NCBI GenBank assembly: GCA_014281115.1
Contig: JACONQ010000011.1
Span: 310,001-374,000, forward strand
DNA: 64,000 nt
Source of the DNA: Laburnicola sp. R22_1
Lineage: Eukaryota > Ascomycota > Dothideomycetes > Pleosporales > Didymosphaeriaceae
Direction: 5' to 3'
The notes under the pieces were generated by a model, which was not told where the DNA came from, did no database searches, and saw only the letters and a list, made by a program, of their open reading frames with translations. Numbering within the stretch: the first letter of the stretch is position 1; each line of letters begins with the position of its first letter. Position numbers and translations under genes: made by a program. Positions 1 to 10,615 of this stretch are shown here, piece by piece.

Positions 1-649
1 GGTAGACTTTTGGGTTTTCCTGCTCTTGGTCGGCTCCTGGGCTTCCCTTCTTCTGGTGTGCGAAGGCGGCTGCAGAGGTATCGCGGCGGTGGGTGTATGT
101 TGAAGCAGTTGCCTACGACGGGACTTTTACCGCACGCTGGGTCAGGGTGTCAGTCGGTGTGTTTCGGTGTCATGGTGGAAGGGCGGCTGACTCACCTGGG
201 GCGCGATGAACCGTTACTGTGAAGATGAGAGCAAGAGCTGTGAATACAGAAGTGGAGGTAGCAGTGTCGACGCTTGAGGTGCCTTGCTATCCTGCTGACC
301 GGAGTCAGTGGGCATGCAGTCATCGTCCTGCCTGAGGCGTCTCTTTTTCTACTTTTTGCAATTCGCTGTCAATCTACATGGTGAGGTCAAGTTGGAGTAC
401 GTTAGTATGTTATTGATCAGCCGCTTGATTAGGCTTTGAGACATTCATTGAGGACCTGGATCAGATGTACGTTATGCTCCCTCCGCCTCCTTCTTTCCTT
501 CACTTTTTGGTGGGCTGACGAACTAAGGCATGCACTGCTACACCACCGAACGCAAACTTCCAGCGCTGATACCCACTGCAAATGCATACTAATGATGCTG
601 CCCTTTGTAGTCCGCCAAGTGGTTCCTTTTTGGACCCAGGAGAGATTCT
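1..649. other. No supported gene
   Basis: Only short open frames with no recognisable domain and no convincing splice structure are present. The right edge is the 3' flank of the zinc-ribbon gene on the minus strand. I see no repeat here that recurs elsewhere in the window. Confidence 0.5.
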
Positions 650-1552
650 TCAGATCGTGCAGTTGTCCATGCTCTTCCTTCCCTCCTCCTCAACCACCGA
701 CTCCATGACCGGACAGCTCCTCAGCGGATTATCATGGAATACCCCCCGAATCCGAAGAGTCGGCGTCCCATGTCCACGAGCCAGCAGCTCCGGCGTTGTC
801 GACCAACCCGGCTTTTGTCCCTCCTCCGCCCATAGGCCCCGGAAGACCTTCTCCCGCTCATCCACCTGCGCTCCCACGATCTGGAAACAGAACGCTGTCG
901 ACAGATCGATCTCCATTCCACAGGTGCACGCAACACCGCTGAACTTGACCGTTGCATACTCAGCCTGCTTCGGCATCTCCATACCCGGCGGCGTAACGAT
1001 ACGTCTATTCCCCAGCACGAGCGTAGAGCGGGACTTGCGCAGCCGGCCCTCGGATGGCACAAGCCTCGATGCGTGAAGCTGCAGGCTAGGTATCTTCCGC
1101 AGCGTCTTGGAGTAGCGCTTTCCGACCTCCCGGGCGCGCCAGGAGAGGCCACAGCAAGGACAGATGACGCCGAACCGGATGCTTTTGCACGAGTCGGTGA
1201 TGGGCACCACGGCGGGTTCCTCCATGGGGAGAAAGGGCTTCACCTGCCCGGACGTCTTGCACGTGCCGCAGGGCTTGTGCGGGCATTTGCAGGTGAGAGC
1301 GCCGAGTGGGCGATCGCCTGGGCGGATGCGGATACCGTTTGAGGTGCCGCAGGTGCAGCAGGACCATTTTGCGTCGGAGGTGTCTGCGCTGTTGTCTTGG
1401 AATGGGTCGTCGTTGTCGTGGGAAGCGCGCTGGACTTGGACGGTGGGTGGGGGCCCTTCGATGGCGAGGCCGTCGATGATGGTGAGGCGGGGTTGTTCGC
1501 GCTTGGTGCGGTGAGCTGTTCCGTCCTGCGATGTGTCTCGTGGAGAGCACAT
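650..1552 (-). CDS. Cys-rich zinc-ribbon-like hypothetical protein
   Basis: A 300-residue single-exon frame with an ATG at 1552. Seen: paired cysteine motifs, WSCCTCG near residue 85, CKCPHKPCGTC near residues 108-118, CPCCGLSWRA near residue 150 and CTCG near residue 210. They are spaced like two or more zinc ribbons, flanked by low-complexity ends. A paralogue with the same order (WLCCCG, CTACSHIFCRACC, CPRCGLTHRA, CGCG) lies at 41946-42659, which supports a real family. Function is unknown; zinc binding is inferred from the Cys pattern. There is no signal peptide or membrane segment, so a cytosolic or nuclear protein is likely. No stop or frameshift is visible. Confidence 0.72.
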   Translation of the reverse strand: MCSPRDTSQDGTAHRTKREQPRLTIIDGLAIEGPPPTVQVQRASHDNDDPFQDNSADTSDAKWSCCTCGTSNGIRIRPGDRPLGALTCKCPHKPCGTCKTSGQVKPFLPMEEPAVVPITDSCKSIRFGVICPCCGLSWRAREVGKRYSKTLRKIPSLQLHASRLVPSEGRLRKSRSTLVLGNRRIVTPPGMEMPKQAEYATVKFSGVACTCGMEIDLSTAFCFQIVGAQVDEREKVFRGLWAEEGQKPGWSTTPELLARGHGTPTLRIRGVFHDNPLRSCPVMESVVEEEGRKSMDNCTI

Positions 1553-2327
1553 TTTGGGGGATGAGGTAAGTGAGGTTAGGGTGAGGGGAGAGGGGAGCGG
1601 ACGTGCTAAGAAGAAAAATCGGAGCAGCGTGGAGAGGTGAGAGTTTCACTGTTGATATTGTTTGTTGTGTCTCTAGTTTGTTGCGCGGTTGACCAGGTGG
1701 CTAGACAGCTTTCACTCACACCTGTTCAGTGAACATCATGTTCGCGCTTGATCTCAAGTTTCGCTGCTTCTGCACGACCACGACTATCCCATCGCCTACA
1801 TCCGTTGATACCCTCTCACGGTGTCCTCGTCCATGACCAGATGACAACTCATTGCTTTCTGACAAACGATAGTTGAGAGTGAAATTGCTTTGTTCGCATA
1901 CCGTCAATACCCCTCTCGTGGGCCCTTGTCCATGACTAGACGACAACTCATTGCTTGCTGACAAACAATAGTTGAGAGTGTAGTTACTTTGTTCGCATAC
2001 AATCCCCATAAGCGTTGCTCACCTTTCGATTTTCTCTCGCAGATCACCGTTATCATCGCACTACAACACGTTTGATACGTTGTTTGATCGGAATTTTCCT
2101 GGATTTTGATATTCTACATGTTTTTTTGATGTTATTTACGTCTTCGTTGAATGCCTGTTTCTTCTAGCATTCTTACCGCTCCTTCTTCGCTCTTACTACT
2201 ATTTCCTATCTTTCTCAACCCCCAGTCCCCTGACTCCCATCCGCCAGCCACCTAATCACTGCCGGTGCAGATAACATTATTATCTCTTCCTTCCCTGAAA
2301 TCTACGGCCCCCAACCCAACTCGCCGC
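1553..2327. other. Intergenic stretch with tandem duplication
   Basis: Intergenic sequence between two minus-strand genes. It contains the imperfect tandem duplication listed separately and a pyrimidine-rich tract around 2160-2260. No gene is supported. A 97-residue minus-strand frame at 1716-2009 only reflects the duplication. Confidence 0.5.
1803..2001. repeat. Two-copy tandem repeat, about 100 bp period
   Basis: Two adjacent copies of about 95 bp (roughly 1806-1902 and 1907-2001) share blocks such as TCCATGAC, GACAACTCATTGCTT and AGTTGAGAGTG. Differences are mostly transitions. Confidence 0.75.
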
Positions 2328-3511
2328 TCACCAGTCCAGCATATAGTTATGCCACGCCTTCCTATAATTCTCGCACTCCGATGGAAGCAGATTACATGGC
2401 TTGCTGCTCTGGTGTCCGCAATACTTACAGTTTACGTTGTTGGTACCAGATGAGGTGTTGGCCTCAGTGTGTTCTACCTTAGGTAGCGTGTTACCAAAAG
2501 TGCGCGATGGCTTCTTTCCTGATGATTCGTTGGAGTTGGAGTTAATACCAGGTGACGCGATGGAGTCGTTCTTACCAGCAAGGGGCGGGGTGAAGCGTTT
2601 CGTAGTCCGGGATCGAGCGGGCGTCGCACCGGCTTCGTCATTTAGAGTGCTGTCGCCTTCGGAATATAGCATCATGGAGTCGAGAGATTTTCCATGCCCA
2701 TGGGTACATCTACTAGGTTCTTGCGTTCCACGTCTAGTAATCCCACACGAGATCGGTTGGTCTCGACGCTGTACACAAGGGTCGACGAAAGCGATTGAGC
2801 GCTGCGGGGCGGACTTTGGTGCTTCTTGCATTTCCCCAGGATGCTTCAACCCCGGGTGTGGCATACCCCTACTCAGTTCAATACAACCGCCGACTACAGG
2901 AGCGGCAAAGTTAGGTTCTGTCATCTCCTCGTACACATGCTGGCCGCTCAACCTAGTCGTCTTGATAGGGAAGAATACCACGGACGTGGTTTCAGAGACG
3001 CTGGCTTGGGTGGGTTGCGGCGATGCAGGTGAATAGTCCGGATTGTACACCTTTCGCTCGGAATTCCCCTTATGTCGCTGGGCTCGTACCGGGGCGGACT
3101 TGGGGGTGTACTTGTTGAAGAGAGTGTTCATGCGAACTTTGAAAGTTGCAGAACGCGGCTTATCTGCCTCAGGCGTACTTGTCCTAGGTGACCTAGGTGA
3201 CCTAGGAGTGTCCTTGGGTTCAGGCTGGACTTCGACTGCGGAGTCATGCGTGGGGGATGATGGCAGGGAATCCGAATCACGCTCCAGCAATCGTGTTCTT
3301 TGCGGTGGGCATATTCTGCGTCCGTATATGTGCGCTTACCTTCTTCGTTGTATGTGCGGTCCTCTTTTCGCGTAGGGGGGTGCGTGCATTTAGAGCCTGT
3401 AGCGTGTGGCGTCGACACTGGACCAGCAGTGTGTGGACGGGGTGACTCAGGAGGGCCACTGGAGTGGGGATTAGTGAGCGATCGAATGCATGTTTTGAAC
3501 GATCGCGCCAT
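2328..3511 (-). CDS. Disordered hypothetical protein, two exons
   Basis: Exon 1 is 3511-3340 (ATG at 3511), the intron is 3339-3236 (104 nt, GTAAGC...CCGCAG) and exon 2 is 3235-2328. Splicing leaves phase 1 and joins NEE to VEVQPEPK without a break; without it the two frames are out of register. The predicted protein is about 360 residues, rich in Ser, Pro, Thr and Lys with no membrane segment. It ends in a compact Cys-containing tail (CKYCGHQ...PCNLLPSEC...YRKAWHNYMLDW) that could bind a metal. I do not recognise the family. A start at 3290 would need a TTG codon inside the intron and is rejected. Role unknown. Confidence 0.6.
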
Positions 3512-3740
3512 TTTGGTGTCGTTGCAGATGTATTATGCCTTCGGTACTGAATGAATGAAATACTGGGCTTATGATACCTCCGGGGTTTACCGTTCCCGTG
3601 TTTTGAGAGGACTCGAACTAGGTAGGAATCTACCAGGATGAATTCAATCGGAATTATGCTTTTGGGAAAAATTATACTTTAGGTATTTAAATTCATGAGA
3701 TTGTGTGTGGTATTGTGCGTGCATATTAGTGAGCAAGGCA

Positions 3741-4626
3741 GTGTTGGTCAGCGCTTGCAACAGTCCGTATTACGGTTCGTACGGTATCGTTCGAAGGCGG
3801 TTTTCGGCGGTCCGTACGGTAGTGGACTCCCACAGTAATTGCAACCGTACCGTACCAATTATTAAGCCGTATTACGGCTGTACGGTTCCTAATTGGGAAG
3901 GAGGCGTGAGTTAAGCGTTTAGGTGCGTCCGGGCGTCGGATATAGCAGATCTGGACTGCTTTGGGCGTAGGATGTACCCACATCGTGCGAATGCGGAGCT
4001 TCAACTCCTAACTATCTTTTTGCCCTGTTTCTTATACAAAAATTAGCTTCTTTACCTTGGTAACCATCGCCAGCCAAGACCAACGTCTATCAGAATTACT
4101 AGACAATCCGCACCGTTGGTGGACAGAAGTCAATTAAACAAGGTTCCCAATACTCTACAAAGTGGCAATAGATCACCTCTCTGTGCCAGCAACGTCCTAC
4201 AACTGCGAGCGGTGCTTCTCGTCCGCCAAACGCACAGTCACCTGCGATCGGAATTCACTATCCCCAGCCACAATTAAAGCTTGTCAACTCCAAAAGAACT
4301 GGCTGACAAGAGACGTCGTCCTAAGTTACCTCAAGGACTTGACTTCTTATATAAATCGCAAGGAGAACGCACCTCTAGCAGTCAACAACGACAACAGAGC
4401 TCTAGACAACGCGCAACTTATACCTCCTTCCTAATTAGGACAATTGTATATTATTTCTGGCCGTAATTTCACCATAGAAGGCTTAAATTGATCATTACGG
4501 CTTACTACCAGTCCCGTATAGACCTCTCCGCCGTAACGTCCGTACAGTAATGGCTAGCAACCGTAACGTAACCGTAGTGGGCTCAAACCGTCCGTAATAC
4601 GGACTGTTGCAAGCACTGGTGTTGGT
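3741..4626. mobile_element. Non-autonomous hAT element with 8-bp TSD
   Basis: The element is 3749-4618 (870 bp), flanked by the perfect 8-bp duplication GTGTTGGT at 3741-3748 and 4619-4626. Its ends are inverted: CAGCGCTTGCAACAGTCCG on the left, and the right end read inward begins CAGTGCTTGCAACAGTCCG. Many CCGTAATACGG/CCGTACGG motifs lie under both ends, as expected for hAT transposase-binding subterminal repeats. Only the C-terminal dimerisation region of a transposase remains inside, so it would need help in trans. hAT identity rests on the TSD length, CAG ends and the coding remnant. Confidence 0.9.
4162..4434 (+). pseudogene. hAT transposase C-terminal (dimerisation) remnant
   Basis: A 90-residue frame with the hallmark hAT dimerisation motif: LSVPATSYNCERCFSSA, then a basic stretch, then LSPATIKACQLQKNWL. 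The catalytic RNase H-like region and the zinc finger are missing, so this is an internal-deletion relic rather than a gene. Confidence 0.85.
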
Positions 4627-5154
4627 GGACAATGAGCGCGGACTGTACGTCAACAACTTTGATCTAGAGGAAGACTTCGCGCACGTTCGGTACATGGTAT
4701 AACGCTGTTAGGGAAAGCTGTGTGGTAACAATGTTGATTGAACTTGATTTGGACGTGCATTTTGAGCGGTGGTCTTTGGCGTCTTATGCGAATAGGTTTT
4801 CACAATGCATAGATAACTTTTTGTACTGGTACCTAAGGTACCTTAGATGGTCACTATCGAACCGCCTAGCGGAAGATTAGCTGTAATGTAGAGGCTATAC
4901 AACCAAGGTTGAACTCTTTACTCAAACACTTTTCCCCTGTATTTACTGTACATGCGCGCCCCGGCCCAATGCATCCGCCGACCGCGTGCGTTCCCGATTG
5001 GATTTGGTACTCTCTTCTCGCATATTCACACAAATCACTGTCTAAGTCTCTTGCCAGGTTATTTCTTTACTGTCATTCCAACTATTATTTGCCTCGAAGA
5101 TCATGTCTACCGATTTCCGACATTATATTAATATCAAGTATGTAAATGTGAGAC
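4627..5154. other. Host flank; possible first exon cut by repeat
   Basis: No full gene. An ATG at 5104 opens MSTDFRHYINI and is followed by a GTATGT donor-like site at about 5137, shortly before the left repeat arm begins at a TA (5155). This could be the 5' end of a host gene displaced by the repeat; nothing else supports it. Confidence 0.3.
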
Positions 5155-7850
5155 TAACGTCCATCACTGTTGGTCGAAAAACACCCCACGCCGAAATGAA
5201 CCGAGCTTCCGAACATCATAAATTTTTGTATCATGACTGTATAGTTTTATGGTTAACTAGGGGCCTTTTTCAGCTACTTCTCTCCCTATAGCTAGTCTGT
5301 AAAGCGAAAATTACAATGGCTTTAAGTATGCTGTTGATGATTCTGTTTGCAGTCTCTGAAACCATCTTAGCTTCTGACCCCTGCATAGCTGTCGCCACCA
5401 ATGTTTTACCACTCCTTAGAGGCTTTGGACAATACTTATCCTCAATAGGAATATGTATTGAGCCTATTGTAGCATTTAGCACATGCAAACATGGATTCCG
5501 AATTTATCCGTAGTGGTTGATCTACTAGGTCTCTTGGCGTGCGTTTAAGCGAGCTGCTGTAAAGAAAGCTAGCAAGATTACTCTGCTGTAATGTATTTTA
5601 CAATACTCGAAGCCTTAACTCTTCTGGAAGCGCCTATGAACAGTCACATGATAGCTATTTTTAGAGGCTTTGTGGCCAGGTGTCGTGCCGGCAAGCACGC
5701 AAACTGCCCTCCTGCAGTGCCCCTTCCCACCACCACCACACAGACATGGATCGAGCCACCTAGGTGTTGTTGCAGCCTCTCCCTCCAGATGTGCCTAGAA
5801 CATATGCTGTCCTATCAGAAAGGGGCAACGTGCCTATCTCCACATTGTGCCATCGCAAGCACGGACGACGCTCGAAAGAGGACCTGGCTCAGAGCCGGCA
5901 GTATCTCACCCCTGAAGAAGAAAGAGCACTCGTAAAGTTTGTGCTACTAATGTCTAGTCTTAGGCACCCTGTGCGAATTAAGTACATGCGTTCGCTAGCA
6001 TTCCAAATCGCCCTCCGTCGATCCACGAACAGACCGCTTAAGCCTCCAGGCCCTAATTGGCCCTGGGCGTTTGAGAAACGCTATGTAGAATTGAGAGCGA
6101 GGCGGGTGAAAGCTATGGATTGGAAGCGACACAATAGTCACATATACGATAAGGTTACAGAGTGGTTCGAAGTGATTAGCAAAGTACTAGAAGACCCCAG
6201 CATTTTGCCAGAAAACCTCTATAATATAGATAAGACTAGGGTTATGCTTAGTATGCTTGGCTCCGTCAAAGTTCTTGTAGGTAAGGACGATATCTGAGAC
6301 TATAGGGGCGCTGGTGTCAAGCGCCAAATAGTGTCTTCCGTCGAATGTGTCAGTGCGGACGGTAGGTCGCTGCTACCGCTCATTATCTGGCCAGCTTCGA
6401 CCCATAGAAGCAATTGGACTACGTACCTAACCCCTAGGTGGCATTTCAGACATTCTAAGAATGGGTACAACGACTCCAAGATTAACTTAGAGTGGCTTAA
6501 GCGCGTTTTCGATCCCTAGACCAAAGAAGTAGCTAATGGCAAGCCACGCGTCCTTATTAACAACGGCTTTGGAACAAACGCATGAAATAGTAGAGATCCT
6601 GGAGTTCTGCCTTAAGAACAATATTATCCTATGTCGTCTACCATCTCACACCTCCCACAAACTCCAGCCCTGTGACGTTGGAGTCTTCGCACCCTTAAAG
6701 ACAGCCTATCGTGACAAGGTCGAACAACTTAATTAAGGAGGTATGGATCAGATTGGCAAAGAATACTTTACTTTTTTATACAAATCTGCACGAGACAAGG
6801 CATTCACAAAGAGGAATATCTTAGCTGGATAGGCTGCAACCGGTTTGTTCCTATTAAATCCAGAAAGGGTGCTCTAAGGAATTTAGAAGCCCCCACCCAA
6901 GCTTACTGTTCTGGACAGCTCTTAAGGGCAGCTGGTATCTGCTCTGCGAGACGAGGTACTGCAGACTCTAATAACTCCAGTGACACTAAAGACAACAGAA
7001 GCTCTTGCATCGCTGCAGAACCTAATAGAGAAAGACACTCATACACTTAATAAGATGAGCAAGCAGCGCCTGTAGAAACGCGTACGGAAGATTGTGACCG
7101 CAGCTAAAATATCCTTTGCTAAGTGTACACTCCTACAGGATTAAAACCGCTTCCTATTCTAGGTAAATAACGCCAAAGCTTGTTAATTAACAAGATTAGT
7201 AGTCCTAGAGAAGGCGAAGGTAATAAGCTATTAAGATCTAGAGGAGGCGCGAGCAAAGCGTGAGGCGAAAGATTAAGCCGCTGCAGCTAAGGGAAAACGA
7301 GGTTGTAAGCACAAGACCCCTGGAACAGAAGAGGAAGAGGCGGGCCTATTAGTGCTGAAGAGCAATGCGGTGGCACTAATAGAAACCAAGCCAGCGAACA
7401 TTATAGAGGTGTTATGGAGGGTTCTAGTAGCGAAGATATATTAGGAGCTAGAGCTACTTTATAGACTTAATTTGAACCTAATAAATTGGGCTTGTTAATT
7501 ATCTTGTTTGTTGATCAGACGGCCGCTAGAAAGGCGCTTTACTAAATAGGTAATAGCGCTTTGCGGAGGGGATTACATAAGGCTTGAAGAGTGGCGAAAT
7601 CATAAGCTGCGCCACATGTACCTCTACCTATCTATTCTTTATATATTTTGAATCATTCACAAGGTCCTGGCCGGTGCGGTTCGGCCATCCTCCCTGCTAG
7701 CGGTGGCAACTCGAAGTACCATCTCACATAGACTGCACCTTACCATGATTTCTAAGCAAACCGTGATATTTTAGCTATGCTGTTTCTGTGCTACGTTGAG
7801 CCTGCCGCTTTAGAGACCATGTGTTTGCCATACCTATCTCGTGCTAGGTG
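5155..7850. repeat. Left arm of 2.7 kb inverted repeat around NLR1
   Basis: The arm begins TAACGTCCATCACTG and matches, in reverse orientation, 11640-14039 plus 15828-16117; the right copy is split by a later pogo insertion. It holds the decayed Fot-like transposase and, at its inner end, sequence that runs right up to the stop codon of NLR1. The copies differ mostly by C/T and G/A changes. This is either two inverted transposon insertions with shared flank or an inverted segmental duplication. Confidence 0.85.
5746..7444 (+). pseudogene. Decayed Fot/pogo-type transposase (left arm)
   Basis: A cut-and-paste DDD transposase relic. Its order matches the better copy at 36069-41042: N-terminal helix-turn-helix region, MDWKRHNSHIYDKV, first catalytic block YNIDKTRVMLSML (normally NMDETG), VECVSADGRSLLPLIIW, second block RVLINNGFG (the Asp is Asn), and HTSHKLQPCDVGVFAPLK (third Asp kept). 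Many TAG/TAA stops and a small insertion near 6575 destroy the frame. The same insertion is in the other arm, so it predates the duplication. Non-functional. Confidence 0.85.
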
Positions 7851-10615
7851 TTATTCTGCTTACTAAGTTCCATCGCCTCTAACTGCCATGTCGCAAGAGT
7901 TTTGTAAGATGATATAGTAAAGGGATGTTGAGGACCTAAAACTACTGTCTGCAGCCCGCAGCAGTCCTCCATTAGTGAGATGGCTTTGTTTGTGAGTCCC
8001 TGACCCTTTAACGTAAACGCGAGATTGTTCATGCTGGTCAGCGTGTCTGGATGCTCCTCCCCAAGCACCCTCTTGAATGTCTCCATCACTTGCACCTCCA
8101 GCTCTTCGGCCTCCTTCCACCGGCCTTGATTCCAAAACGTCGACGCCAGGTTGGCCATGCTGGTCAGCGTGTCTGGATGCTCCCCCCCAAGCACCCTCGA
8201 ACATATTCCTAGTTCTTTTGCTTGCAGCTCTTCGGCCTCCTTCCACCGGCCTTGATTCCTGTACGTCGACGCCAGGTTGGCCATGCTGGTCAGCGTGTCT
8301 GGATGCTCCTCCCCAAGCACCCTCTTGAATGTCTCCATCACTTGCACCTCCAGCTCTTCGGCCTCCTTCCACCGGCCTTGATTCCTGTACGTCGACGCCA
8401 GGTTGGCCATGCTGGTCAGCGTGTCTGGATGCTCCTCCCCAAGCACCCTCTTTCTCGTCTCCATCACTTGCACCTCCAGCTCTTCGGCCTCCTTCCACCG
8501 GCCTTGATTCCTGTACGTCGACGCCAGGTTGGCCATGCTGGTCAGCGTGTCTGGATGCTCCTCCCCAAGCACCCTCTTGAATGTCTCCATCACTTGCACC
8601 TCCAGCTCTTCGGCCTCCTTCCACCGGCCTTGATTCCAAAACGTCGACGCCAGGTTGGCCATGCTGGTCAGCGTGTCTGGATGCTCCTCCCCAAGCACCC
8701 TCGAACATATTCCTAGTTCTTTTGCTTGCAGCTCTTCGGCCTCCTTCCACCGGCCTTGATTCCTGTACGTCGACGCCAGGTTGGCCATGCTGGTCAGCGT
8801 GTCTGGATGCTCCTCCCCAAGCACCCTCGAACATATTCCTAGTTCTTTTGCTTGCAGCTCTTCGGCCTCCTTCCACCGGCCTTGATTCCTGTACGTCGAC
8901 GCCAGGTTGGCCATGCTGGTCAGCGTGTCTGGATGCTCCTCCCCAAGCGCCCTCTTTGTCGTCTCCATCACTTGCACAAACAGCTCTTCGGCCTCCTTCC
9001 ACCGGCCTTGATTCCTGTACGTCGACGCCAGGTTGGCCATGCTGGTCAGCGTGTCTGGATGCTCCTCCCCAAGCACCCTCTTGAATGTCTCCATCACTTG
9101 CACAAACAGCTCTTCGGCCTCGTCATACCGTCCGTCAGTGAGCAATGCCATAGCGCATTTCCGTGCTAGGACTATCCTATCTTCCTTCTCTTCTTTAGGG
9201 ACCTCATGAGACAGAGCATACCTAGCATGGGGAAGCAATCGTCTCCATTTGCTTCGATTTCCGTGAGTATGGTCTGGGAACACTCTAAGCAGCCGTGCAA
9301 TAGCGTGTTGACTCCATTGGTCCAGCCTCTCTTGCTTTTGGAGCCATCCCCGTAGAGCACTATGTACTAACTGGTGGAGGTCGAGCGCAGACTCGGCGGG
9401 CCGCCTAGTAACAAGCCCGTAGCTGTTAAGAATTCTTATCGCAGCTTCCCTTTCGCGAGGGGAGGGTGCTTCTAGAAGATCGAGCGGGATGTCTTTTCGG
9501 TCTACTGAGGCCGCAAGAAACAGATATTCTGCTGCTAGTGGATCACTACCGCGGATCTGGTCCATGGAGATGAGAAGTGTGGTGGCTACAGGGCCTGTTG
9601 TGCCATATTCTTGTAGCCTGCCTTCCGATGGTACACGGCTGCGCTCGCGAGCTTCCTCCTTTTGCCTAAGCAACTGTAATTGGTAGTGTCCTAGCGTAGT
9701 GTTTCTGGTGTTGATGTACGCTGCTGCTTGGACAATTGCTAGGGGAAGATATGATAACTCTTGCAGCAAAGGTCTCGCCTCCTGTTGCTCACTTTCTAAA
9801 ATTGGAGTCTTTAAATAGTTCTGCAACGTCCTTCTCGCTACATCGGGCGTCATTTCCCCAAGCTCTACAATCTTCTGTAGTTCTAGCCTCTTAGTTATCT
9901 TGCTGTTGGTGGTCGTGAAGATGATGGAACATAGTTTGGACTGTGGCAGGTAATCGATCAAGTTGGCGGCCCCCGGTGCTGTGGACATCCCGCCGGACCC
10001 CAGGCCAATGCGGTCAACGTTGTCGAAAATGAGCAACCACTGCTTTGAGCCCTTTCTGCTCAGATAAAGTTTTACCAGCTGCCTGATATCTGCCTTCTTA
10101 TCTGCCCAGCCAGGAATGTCAAGCTTTTGCGCAATATTTGCATATGTCCGATAGAGACTGTCTGCGTCGCTTGCGTCGATCCAGAAGACCGACCAATTCT
10201 TGTTCTTTCGTCTTGTCTGGTACACAAGCTTGAGCGCCAGCTGTGACTTGCCAGTCCCTTCTGGTCCGGTTATTGCCATCATTGTAGTTTGCTTGCCCGT
10301 GAAGAGACTTGCTTCCAGTTCAGCAAGCTGTAGCTCCCGGCCAACAAAATGGTCGTTCTGGGAAAATGGGATAATAGACGGAGCGGCATTGGCTGCTTCC
10401 ACCTCAATTTGGAGTCTTCTCCACGCCTGCTCCTTTCCCTCGCTGTAGGAAGTAGACATAAAGATGTTAAGAAGTCCGAGAAGACAGTATACCTCGTCTT
10501 CTTCTTCAGTCGTCTGGCGATATTTGGCCCATTCCATTCGCTTATGTACAGTGAATTCGTCTAATAGACAGTTCTGCAGGGCCTTGACCGGAATGCGAGT
10601 AATCTCGTGTATCAA
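7844..10615 (-). CDS. NLR1: NB-ARC/TPR protein (HET part broken)
   Basis: A 923-codon open frame; the first ATG is at 10537, because the frame opens at a TTG. Seen in order: tail of a HET domain (HKRMEWAKYRQTTEEEDEVY, residues 24-43); NB-ARC with P-loop GPEGTGKSQLALKL (about 113), Walker B-like QWLLIFDNVD (about 193), FTTTNSKITKRL, LSYLPLAIVQAAAY (GLPL-like) and LHQLVHSALRGWL (MHD-like); then about ten 42-residue TPRs of kinesin-light-chain type, nine almost identical (HPDTLTSMANLAST). Such fungal STAND/NLR proteins sense non-self through the repeats and trigger cell death through the N-terminal domain. Upstream codons 1-167 (to 11116) encode a HET domain with three stops, so the gene may now make a HET-less sensor or nothing. 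It lies between 2.7 kb inverted repeats. Confidence 0.85.
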   Translation of the reverse strand: MIHEITRIPVKALQNCLLDEFTVHKRMEWAKYRQTTEEEDEVYCLLGLLNIFMSTSYSEGKEQAWRRLQIEVEAANAAPSIIPFSQNDHFVGRELQLAELEASLFTGKQTTMMAITGPEGTGKSQLALKLVYQTRRKNKNWSVFWIDASDADSLYRTYANIAQKLDIPGWADKKADIRQLVKLYLSRKGSKQWLLIFDNVDRIGLGSGGMSTAPGAANLIDYLPQSKLCSIIFTTTNSKITKRLELQKIVELGEMTPDVARRTLQNYLKTPILESEQQEARPLLQELSYLPLAIVQAAAYINTRNTTLGHYQLQLLRQKEEARERSRVPSEGRLQEYGTTGPVATTLLISMDQIRGSDPLAAEYLFLAASVDRKDIPLDLLEAPSPREREAAIRILNSYGLVTRRPAESALDLHQLVHSALRGWLQKQERLDQWSQHAIARLLRVFPDHTHGNRSKWRRLLPHARYALSHEVPKEEKEDRIVLARKCAMALLTDGRYDEAEELFVQVMETFKRVLGEEHPDTLTSMANLASTYRNQGRWKEAEELFVQVMETTKRALGEEHPDTLTSMANLASTYRNQGRWKEAEELQAKELGICSRVLGEEHPDTLTSMANLASTYRNQGRWKEAEELQAKELGICSRVLGEEHPDTLTSMANLASTFWNQGRWKEAEELEVQVMETFKRVLGEEHPDTLTSMANLASTYRNQGRWKEAEELEVQVMETRKRVLGEEHPDTLTSMANLASTYRNQGRWKEAEELEVQVMETFKRVLGEEHPDTLTSMANLASTYRNQGRWKEAEELQAKELGICSRVLGGEHPDTLTSMANLASTFWNQGRWKEAEELEVQVMETFKRVLGEEHPDTLTSMNNLAFTLKGQGLTNKAISLMEDCCGLQTVVLGPQHPFTISSYKTLATWQLEAMELSKQNNT
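8030..9125. repeat. 126-bp tandem array encoding TPR units
   Basis: CTGGTCAGCG recurs at 8035, 8161, 8287, 8413, 8539, 8665, 8791, 8917 and 9043, exactly 126 bp apart. Units are nearly identical in DNA except for one block encoding the second helix (four versions) and the choice between ASTYRN and ASTFWN. Confidence 0.95.

Larger units (their letters stand above)
3705..4695 (+). pseudogene. Reading frame split by hAT element
   Basis: Removing the hAT element and one copy of its target duplication (GTGTTGGT) joins the frame at 3705-3748 to 4627-4695. The result is a short open C-terminal frame (ILVSKAVLVDNERG, then LYVNNFDLEEDFAHVRYMV and a stop). The hydrophobic-then-acidic composition looks protein-like, but the upstream part cannot be followed and I recognise no family. 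It may be the last exon of a host gene that the transposon disrupted. Confidence 0.3.

Noticed and set aside
2328..3290. Single-exon 320-residue protein starting at 3290
   Set aside because: The apparent start is TTG and lies in a well-formed intron; splicing to the ATG at 3511 explains the frame better.
8077..9169. Plus-strand frames of 83-167 residues with perfect repeats
   Set aside because: They are antisense shadows of the 126-bp TPR units; the array length is a multiple of three, so all frames stay open.
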